Below are positions 58,599-64,000 of a stretch of 64,000 nt of DNA, in pieces. Made by a program: the position numbers and the translations under genes. Where the stretch lies: contig JAZNLO010000010.1 of the NCBI GenBank assembly GCA_045579085.1, positions 1 to 64,000 of the forward strand, written 5' to 3'. This DNA is from RGIG2206 sp045579085 (GTDB taxonomy: Bacteria; Bacillota; Clostridia; Oscillospirales; Acutalibacteraceae). The notes under the pieces were generated by a model, which ran no database searches, was not told the origin of the DNA, and saw only the letters and a program-made list of their open reading frames with translations. Each line of letters begins with the position of its first letter. Position 1 is the stretch's first letter.

Positions 58599-59294
58599 AT
58601 GAGTTTTATCAGGCTTAACGGAATAAATAAGAGCTATAACGCTGAGAAAACGCAAGTAAACGCCCTGAGTGATATTTCGTTTGAAATAGACAGGGGAGAG
58701 TTTGTGGTTGTTGTCGGCGCATCTGGTGCGGGCAAGACAACCTTGCTCAGCTTGATTGGCGCAATGGAAAAGGCGGATTCGGGTGAAATCAAGGTTGGAG
58801 CAAGCGTTATCGGTGATATGAGCGATAGCGAGCTTGTTGAGTATCGCCGCAATGAAATCGGTTTTGCGTTTGAAAACGCAAACCTTGTTGACGAAATGAC
58901 CGCTCAGGAAAATATCGAATTAGCATCGAGCGTATGCAAAAACTGCTTTTCGGCGCAAAAAATGCTGCGCACTTTCGGGCTTGAGGATAAAAAAGATTTG
59001 CTTGCAAGGCAGCTTTCAGACAGTGAAAAGCGCCGCCTCGCAATAGCGGCAGCACTTGGCAAAAACCCACCCATACTGCTACTTGATGATCCTATGCGTG
59101 AGCTTGGCGAGAAAACAGGCAAACAGGTGCTGAGTCTTGTTCACAGCGCTTGCAGAGCAACGAGAATGACCGTCATAGTTTCAACAGAAAATCCGCTTTT
59201 GGCATCAGCGGCAGATAGAGCCATCACATTAGATGGGGGACGGCTTTCGTCTGTAAAGCAAAACAAGGTAGTGGTAGGAATAGAAAAGCTTTAA
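58599..59294 (+). CDS. ABC ATPase of LolD/MacB type with degraded catalytic motifs
   Basis: This 231-residue protein aligns with MacB/LolD ATPases and keeps Walker A GASGAGKTT (residues 40-48). Most other catalytic positions are changed. The Q-loop Gln is Glu (FAFEN, residue 92). The LSGGQ signature reads LSDSE (139-143). The Walker B glutamate is Asp (ILLLDDP, 164), and the H-loop His aligns with Glu (residue 197, VIVSTEN). It probably binds ATP but may hydrolyse it poorly. It is followed at 28 nt by its permease. RBS GGAGTGAG. Confidence 0.85.
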   Translation: MSFIRLNGINKSYNAEKTQVNALSDISFEIDRGEFVVVVGASGAGKTTLLSLIGAMEKADSGEIKVGASVIGDMSDSELVEYRRNEIGFAFENANLVDEMTAQENIELASSVCKNCFSAQKMLRTFGLEDKKDLLARQLSDSEKRRLAIAAALGKNPPILLLDDPMRELGEKTGKQVLSLVHSACRATRMTVIVSTENPLLASAADRAITLDGGRLSSVKQNKVVVGIEKL

Positions 59295-59322
59295 AGGCAA
59301 CAAAACAAGTAGGAGATACAGT

Positions 59323-61329
59323 ATGAAAAATCTTCATATATCGTCTGCGTTAAGGAATGTAAAGCTGAGATTCGGCAGTTTTATTGCAGTATTATTAGTT
59401 ATAGCGCTGGGCGCAAGCCTGTTTGCAGGTGTAAAAGCGGCACAGCTTGATATGCTAAAGAGCGCAGATAAATATTATAACGATAACAAGCTGATGGACG
59501 TGAAACTAACGTCTGTAAACGGCTTTTCAGACGATGATATTAATCTCATAAAAGAGCAGTTTGAGTGCACAGCTGTGCCGTCTTATTATGTTGAGAACGC
59601 CGTCAGCGTAGGCAAAACCAACTTCACAGCAAGCTTCACTTCTTACACTCAAGCAGTCAATGTGCTAACGCTCACAAAGGGCAGACTTCCCAAATCAGCA
59701 GGGGAATGTGTCGCCTCTGCAGACAGCCGATTGACGAAGCTTAAAATTGGTGACGAAGTAATAGTTAATGAAGAGGGCACAGGCTTAAAGACTAAAAAGC
59801 TAAAGGTTGTAGGCCTGTATAAAAGCCCACTCTATTTGTCGGGCGAGAGCTTTGGTAAAAGTGAGGCAGAGGGCAAAAAGATAGGCAACGCCCTGTATGT
59901 AACCGAGGATGCGTTTAGTATGACTCGTGCAAATCAGCTTTATCTGCGTATGGGTTTTCTGCGTGAGAGTAACTGTTATACAACCACATATAACCAGTCT
60001 GTAAAATCCGTTATTGAGAGAATAGAGGCTCTCTCAAAGGTGCAGTTAGAAACCATAAAAGACGGTGATATCGACCTTAGACATATCGGATTAGAAAACA
60101 TAAGTGCAGAAATGAAAGTCAAGCTCGATAATGTTTATGCGGTATATGATGAGGTTGTTAAGCAGCAAGAAGAACTTAATAAAATCAAAAAGGATATAGA
60201 TGAGCTTGGCATCAAGCTTGAAGCCGCTTATGCCGAATATAATTTTGCGTCGAGCGAGGCGGATAGAGGCGAAAACGAGAATAAGAAAGCGGAAGAAGAG
60301 TATAAAAAAGGCGTAGAAGCGGTTACTAATAAGGAGGCGGAGTTGACCGCCTTGAAGCTTGAAATCAGCACAAAGGCGAGCGAGCGAGATGCCGCTAAAA
60401 TTGCTTATGATACAGCGGCAGAGGAGCTTAAGCTGCTTGAAGAGGGCACCGACGAGCACACCGCAAAAAAGACAGCGGTTGAAACGCTCAAAGCTGACCT
60501 TGATGCAAAAAATGCTGCGGTAGAGGAGCTTGAGAAAAAAGCGACTCAGATGCAGACTGAAATAGACAGTATGAAAGCGCAGTATCAGTCCAAGTTTGAT
60601 AGTGTTAAAGAAAGCCTTAAACCCTTGCTTGAATCTGAAATCAAGTCAGAGGAGCATTATAAGGAGATGGATAAGCTTTATAATCAGGCAATGTCTGAAT
60701 ATGAGATAAAAAAAGGCTCCTACTTAGAACAGGCAAATGCAGTAAGCGAGCAGTTAATCGAGATACGAATTGCGATATACACAATATTATCTGAGCATAA
60801 AACCTTGTGGAAGGGCTCCGATAGAAACATCTTGCCCGATTATAAAAGTATCCCTGAAAAAGCCGCAAGCTTGGGACTTTTCGGCTTGTCAGACAGTAAA
60901 ACGTTCCCCCTGATACTGTTTATTGCAGCACTTGTTTGCGTTGCTCCGCTTATTGTGTTTGTAAATAAGCAAAGCGCGCAGATAGGCTTGATGAAAGCAA
61001 TGGGAATCAGCTCGGTTGCAGTTTGGCTCCGTTTTGTGCTGTTTTCCGTGCTCGCAACAGTAATCGGTTGCGTTGTCGGCTGCTGTATCGGCTTTGAGGT
61101 GGTATCACCGATGATTATAAACTCGGCTGATTCTGTTTATGGCATCACTGCTGCAGTGTCGGGCTTTAGTGCATCGGCTTTATTTGTTGCACTAACTATA
61201 ACACTTGTGTGCACAACGCTGACAGTAACGCTTTTGTGTTGCTTTAAGTTGAGAAAGCAACCCGCTCAACTGATAAATAAACCGCATAGCGTTAAAGACA
61301 ACGAAACAGAGAATGCTGATATAGATTAA
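59323..61329 (+). CDS. FtsX-like ABC permease with long coiled coil
   Basis: This 668-residue membrane protein has one N-terminal helix (about 18-38) and an external MacB-type beta domain (about 45-240). A long heptad-rich coiled coil spans about 255-490 (many E/K/A/L, e.g. LNKIKKDIDELGIKLEAAYA). Three C-terminal helices follow (about 524-545, 562-590, 608-640), with FtsX features such as GLMKAMGISSVAVWLRFVL. This is the mechanotransmitting layout of MacB and FtsX, so it more likely drives an extracytoplasmic process than import. RBS AGGAG 9 nt upstream. It ends in an acidic tail. The partner outside is unknown. Confidence 0.85.
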   Translation: MKNLHISSALRNVKLRFGSFIAVLLVIALGASLFAGVKAAQLDMLKSADKYYNDNKLMDVKLTSVNGFSDDDINLIKEQFECTAVPSYYVENAVSVGKTNFTASFTSYTQAVNVLTLTKGRLPKSAGECVASADSRLTKLKIGDEVIVNEEGTGLKTKKLKVVGLYKSPLYLSGESFGKSEAEGKKIGNALYVTEDAFSMTRANQLYLRMGFLRESNCYTTTYNQSVKSVIERIEALSKVQLETIKDGDIDLRHIGLENISAEMKVKLDNVYAVYDEVVKQQEELNKIKKDIDELGIKLEAAYAEYNFASSEADRGENENKKAEEEYKKGVEAVTNKEAELTALKLEISTKASERDAAKIAYDTAAEELKLLEEGTDEHTAKKTAVETLKADLDAKNAAVEELEKKATQMQTEIDSMKAQYQSKFDSVKESLKPLLESEIKSEEHYKEMDKLYNQAMSEYEIKKGSYLEQANAVSEQLIEIRIAIYTILSEHKTLWKGSDRNILPDYKSIPEKAASLGLFGLSDSKTFPLILFIAALVCVAPLIVFVNKQSAQIGLMKAMGISSVAVWLRFVLFSVLATVIGCVVGCCIGFEVVSPMIINSADSVYGITAAVSGFSASALFVALTITLVCTTLTVTLLCCFKLRKQPAQLINKPHSVKDNETENADID

Positions 61330-61366
61330 AAAACTGCCAAACGGGATATCCCGTTTGGCAGTTTTT
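61328..61366. terminator. Bidirectional terminator
   Basis: A perfect 18-bp palindromic stem centred on ACGGGATATCCCGT with A-run and T-run flanks. It ends the permease gene and the converging ychF. Confidence 0.9.
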
Positions 61367-61386
61367 GCTTAGCTGAATATATTTCT

Positions 61387-62481
61387 TTATACGTTAAACC
61401 TGAATAAAACAACGTCGCCATCTTTCATAACGTATTCCTTGCCCTCGCTTCTGACCAGACCTTTTTCCTTAGCGGCGGTCATATTTCCGCACGCCATAAG
61501 GTCATCAAAGGAAACAACCTCTGCGCGAATGAAACCGCGTTCAAAGTCAGAGTGAATTTTGCCTGCTGCTTGGGGAGCCTTCGTGCCTTCGGTTATTGTC
61601 CAGGCCCTTACCTCAGGCTTGCCTGCTGTGAGGTAAGATATAAGTCCAAGCAATGAATAGCCCTCTTTTATCAGTCTGTCAAGTCCTGAACATTCAAGAC
61701 CAAGCTCGCCTAAGAACATTTGCTTTTCTTCCTCGTCCATATCAGCAATCTGAGCTTCCATCTCAGCGCAAATCGGCAAGCAGCCTGCCTTTTCCGACTC
61801 AGCAAGCTTTTTCACAGCCATGTAGTTTGCGTTGTTTTCAATGCCCGAGATAAAGTCGTCTTCGCCCATGTTGCACGCATATATAACAGGCTTTGACGAG
61901 AGCAGAGCGCTTGTTGCGATTATCTGAGCGGTAACGTCGTTTGTTTCGATTGAACGTGCAGGCTTGTTGGCTTCAAGATGCTCGATAAGTTCTTTTAAGA
62001 AATCAACTTCCTCTTGCATTTTCTTGTCACCTTTAAGTGCCTTGCAAGCCCTGTCATATCTGCGCTGAGCCATCTCGATATCGCTTAAAATCAACTCAAT
62101 GTTGATGGTGTCAATATCTCTTAACGGGTCAACCGAGCCATCAACGTGAACGATATCTGTGCTTTCAAAGCACCTTACAACGTGAATTATTGCATCAACC
62201 TCACGTATGTGCGATAAAAACTTGTTGCCAAGCCCCTCGCCTTTGGAAGCGCCCTTTACAAGACCGGCGATGTCCACAAATTCTATAGTGGCAGGTGTGA
62301 ACTTGTCAGGCTGATACATCTCAGCGAGCTTGTCAAGCCTTTCATCAGGCACAGAAACCATACCAATGTTTGGCTCTATGGTGCAAAAGGGATAGTTTGC
62401 AGATTGAGCGCCGGCGTTGGTGATAGCGTTAAAAAGGGTAGACTTTCCCACGTTGGGCAAACCCACAATACCTAATTTCAT
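61387..62481 (-). CDS. ychF: Redox-regulated ATPase YchF
   Basis: YchF (EngD) is a ribosome-associated Obg-family ATPase. The 364-residue protein has GIVGLPNVGKSTLFNAI (residues 4-20), SANYPFCTIEPN (about 28-39), the G3 motif DIAGLVKGASKGEGLGNKFL (about 70-89), and ACNMGEDDF in place of NKxD (about 205-213). A coiled coil and the C-terminal TGS domain follow (AWTITEGTKAPQAAGKIHSDFERGF, in pieces). Start at 62481 has GAGAGGA 9 nt upstream; the six-residue longer frame is not supported. Confidence 0.95.
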   Translation of the reverse strand: MKLGIVGLPNVGKSTLFNAITNAGAQSANYPFCTIEPNIGMVSVPDERLDKLAEMYQPDKFTPATIEFVDIAGLVKGASKGEGLGNKFLSHIREVDAIIHVVRCFESTDIVHVDGSVDPLRDIDTINIELILSDIEMAQRRYDRACKALKGDKKMQEEVDFLKELIEHLEANKPARSIETNDVTAQIIATSALLSSKPVIYACNMGEDDFISGIENNANYMAVKKLAESEKAGCLPICAEMEAQIADMDEEEKQMFLGELGLECSGLDRLIKEGYSLLGLISYLTAGKPEVRAWTITEGTKAPQAAGKIHSDFERGFIRAEVVSFDDLMACGNMTAAKEKGLVRSEGKEYVMKDGDVVLFRFNV

Positions 62482-62516
62482 ATCTAAAAATCCTCTCAAA
62501 AGTGATAACTTACAGT

Positions 62517-62545
62517 ATTATACAGCTTTTAGGTCAAATAATCAA
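62517..62545 (-). promoter_or_regulatory. Promoter of ychF
   Basis: On the minus strand TTGATT (62540-62545), 17 bp, perfect TATAAT (62517-62522), 35 nt before the start. It lies back-to-back with the yicC promoter. Confidence 0.7.
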
Positions 62546-62554
62546 GTATTAAGG

Positions 62555-62584
62555 TTGACAAGAAGCGTGCATTTTTGGTAAAAT
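62555..62584 (+). promoter_or_regulatory. Promoter of yicC-remA-gmk
   Basis: Perfect TTGACA (62555-62560), 18 bp, TAAAAT (62579-62584), 49 nt before the chosen start. Confidence 0.7.
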
Positions 62585-62633
62585 AAACTGATAAAATATT
62601 GCATTTAATGTGCGTATGAAAGAGATGAAAGCA

Positions 62634-63512
62634 ATGGCAATGAGTATGACCGGCTACGGTAGAGCCGATATATCGTCAGAAGAATTTGATATAACAGTTG
62701 AGATACGTTCAGTCAACCATAAGTTTTTCGAGTTTTCCGTTCGTATGCCGAGGTCGTTCGGCTTTGCAGAGGATAAGCTCAAAAAGCTTTGCCAGTCGAG
62801 GATAAACAGAGGAAAGGTAGATATGTTTATCAACGTGGCAGACCGCTCGCAGAACAACGTTAAGTTGGAGGTAAATCATTCTCTGGCAAGGGAGTATGTG
62901 GATGCGGTTAAGGAGCTTGGCGAAACCTACGGGCTCAATTCCGATATATCCGCAGCAACGCTTCTGCGTTTTCCTGAGGTGTTTACGGTTACAAAAGCAA
63001 GCCTCGATGAAGAGCACGTATGGGAAATGCTCAGTGAGGTTGCAAACAGAGCGATAGACGAATTCCTTGATATGCGTCGTCAAGAGGGCGAAAAGCTCAA
63101 GGAAGATGTGCTTAACAGAATGAACACCATTTTGGGCTATGTTGAAACCGTTGAGGCGCGCTCACCTGAAACAGTTGTAAAGTACAGAGCAAGGCTTGAG
63201 GAAAAAATGCGCGAGCTGCTTGGCGATGTCAAGATTGACGAGCAGCGCCTTATTACAGAAACAGGCATCTTTGCAGACAGGATAGCCGTCGATGAGGAAA
63301 CAGTAAGGCTTCGCAGCCATTTCAAGCAGATGAGCAATATGCTTTCTCAGGATGGACCGATAGGCCGTTCGCTTGATTTTCTTGTGCAGGAAATGAACAG
63401 AGAAACTAACACAATCGGCTCAAAATGTCAGGATATTGATATATCACATATAGTAGTTGCAATAAAATCAGAGATTGAAAAAATGCGCGAGCAGATTCAA
63501 AACATTGAATAA
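62634..63512 (+). CDS. yicC: YicC family endoribonuclease
   Basis: YicC-type proteins are endoribonucleases linked to stress and small-RNA turnover. The 292-residue protein starts MAMSMTGYGRAD, the family N-terminus. EIRSVNHKFFEFSVRMPRSF follows (about residues 28-47), with the C-terminal DUF1732 motif DRIAVDEETVRLRSHF (about 221-236). Then come GRSLDFLVQEMNRETNTIGSK (in pieces) and DISHIVVAIKSEIEKMREQIQN. Start at 62634 is chosen by comparison with the family and the purine-rich AAAGAGAT upstream; ATGs at 62616, 62625 and 62640 are alternatives. Confidence 0.92.
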   Translation: MAMSMTGYGRADISSEEFDITVEIRSVNHKFFEFSVRMPRSFGFAEDKLKKLCQSRINRGKVDMFINVADRSQNNVKLEVNHSLAREYVDAVKELGETYGLNSDISAATLLRFPEVFTVTKASLDEEHVWEMLSEVANRAIDEFLDMRRQEGEKLKEDVLNRMNTILGYVETVEARSPETVVKYRARLEEKMRELLGDVKIDEQRLITETGIFADRIAVDEETVRLRSHFKQMSNMLSQDGPIGRSLDFLVQEMNRETNTIGSKCQDIDISHIVVAIKSEIEKMREQIQNIE

Positions 63513-63527
63513 GCGGAGGCGAAGTCA

Positions 63528-63800
63528 ATGAAACTAATAAATATAGGCTTTGGCAATATGGTGTCAGCTAATCGCCTTGTAGCGATAGTAACCCCTGAGT
63601 CCTCGCCGATAAAGCGAGTAATACAGGATGCGAGGGAAAAAGGCAAGCTGATTGACGCTACTCAGGGCAGACGCACCAGAGCGGTGATAATAACAGACAG
63701 TGACCATATCGTGCTGACATATCTGCAGTGTGAAACTGTTGCCAATAGGCTCAACGATGCCGACGGCGGAATAGGCGAGGGTGATATCGATGAGCAGTAA
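63528..63800 (+). CDS. remA: RemA-type DUF370 DNA-binding protein
   Basis: RemA of Bacillus activates matrix and osmoprotection genes by wrapping DNA. This 90-residue DUF370 protein matches: INIGFGNMVSANRLVAIV (residues 4-21), SPIKRVIQDAREKGKLIDAT (about 26-45), RTRAVIITDSDHIVLT. The ATG follows GCGGAGG at 7 nt. The order yicC-remA-gmk is conserved in Bacillota. Its end overlaps gmk by 11 nt. Confidence 0.93.
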   Translation: MKLINIGFGNMVSANRLVAIVTPESSPIKRVIQDAREKGKLIDATQGRRTRAVIITDSDHIVLTYLQCETVANRLNDADGGIGEGDIDEQ

Positions 63801-64000
63801 AGGAACAGCATTTGTACTGTCGGGTCCGTCAGGCAGCGGAAAGGACACGGTGCTAAGGCTTGTCAGAGAAAGAATGCCCGAGCTTGAGTTTTCAATCTCG
63901 TGCGTTACAAGGCAAAAGCGTGGAATCCCGCAGGAAGACGAAAAGTACAGCTTTATAAGCGTTGATGAGTTTAAATCAAGGCTTGAGCGTGGAATGTTCC
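63790..64000 (+). CDS. gmk: Guanylate kinase (C-terminus beyond window)
   Basis: Gmk phosphorylates GMP to GDP. The first 70 residues are visible. The P-loop FVLSGPSGSGKDTVLRLV (about residues 8-25) is followed by the GMP-binding strand LEFSISCVTRQKRGIPQED (about 32-50) and YSFISVDEFKSRLERGMF. The P-loop has Asp where Ser, Gly or Thr is common (GSGKDT), and the loop after the TR motif lacks the usual P-R. The start lies inside remA, with GAGGG upstream. The gene runs off the right edge. Confidence 0.88.
   Translation, partial: MSSKGTAFVLSGPSGSGKDTVLRLVRERMPELEFSISCVTRQKRGIPQEDEKYSFISVDEFKSRLERGMF

Noticed and set aside
58599..59294. Treating the ABC ATPase as a pseudogene
   Set aside because: The frame is full length with good ribosome site and promoter. 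Changes are conservative substitutions at motif positions rather than stops or frameshifts.

Overview
The window is a dense bacterial chromosome segment with strong AGGAGG-type ribosome sites, frequent ATGA/TAATG gene overlaps and intrinsic terminators. Gene content points to Bacillota, most likely an uncultured gut member of class Clostridia (Oscillospirales or a relative). Supporting genes are PyrR with an RNA attenuator, PyrK-dependent dihydroorotate dehydrogenase, RemA beside YicC and Gmk, AzlCD, MltG, the C_GCAxxG_C_C family and the YIP1/DUF5696 sugar-transport cluster. The lineage is an inference; no rRNA gene lies in the window. There are 64 supported protein genes (two cut by the window edges), two tRNA-Ser genes, many clear sigma-A type promoters and about 17 terminators. 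I see no insertion sequence, prophage or CRISPR array.

Layout. 1-9.3 kb: start of an amino-acid binding lipoprotein, an FAD oxidoreductase, a GMP synthase lacking its glutaminase half, purB, tRNA-Ser(UGA) and tRNA-Ser(GCU) with an unusual inverted-repeat module behind them, two membrane proteins coupled to aroK, then tadA and a CPBP protease. 9.3-21.2 kb: an eight-gene carbohydrate-uptake operon behind one near-consensus promoter and a leader of about 355 nt. It has one very large chimeric binding protein, four permeases in two pairs, a membrane-anchored beta-propeller/TPR protein, a YIP1 protein and a DUF5696 protein, with no ATPase, regulator or recognised glycosidase. This is the best candidate for a poorly described system.

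21.2-34.4 kb: phosphoglucomutase, xpt, murI and azlCD; a small AT-rich islet (HTH repressor, lipoprotein, membrane protein) bracketed by two copies of the same terminator; Mrp with a C_GCAxxG_C_C partner; two CobW-type GTPases, one His-rich and one fused to a YcgQ-like domain; class II aldolase, a DUF1643 protein, a long PRPP synthetase and a DUF2156 protein. 34.4-48.7 kb: thyX-tmk, a DJ-1 protein, 5-formyl-THF cyclo-ligase, mltG, a U32 peptidase, two tandem RlmD-like RNA methyltransferases, an AI-2E family protein, hom-lysC and two flavoproteins.

48.7-58.0 kb: pyrR, then a PyrR-binding hairpin and attenuator, then pyrC-carB-pyrK-pyrD-pyrF-pyrE-pyrB. The operon covers UMP synthesis except carA, and its PyrB carries a PyrI-like zinc domain as a C-terminal tail. 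58.0-64.0 kb: a ComEA-like protein, an ABC ATPase with most catalytic motifs degraded paired with a coiled-coil FtsX-type permease, ychF, and yicC-remA-gmk (gmk cut by the window end).

All gene functions are read from translated sequence and family knowledge; no database search was run.
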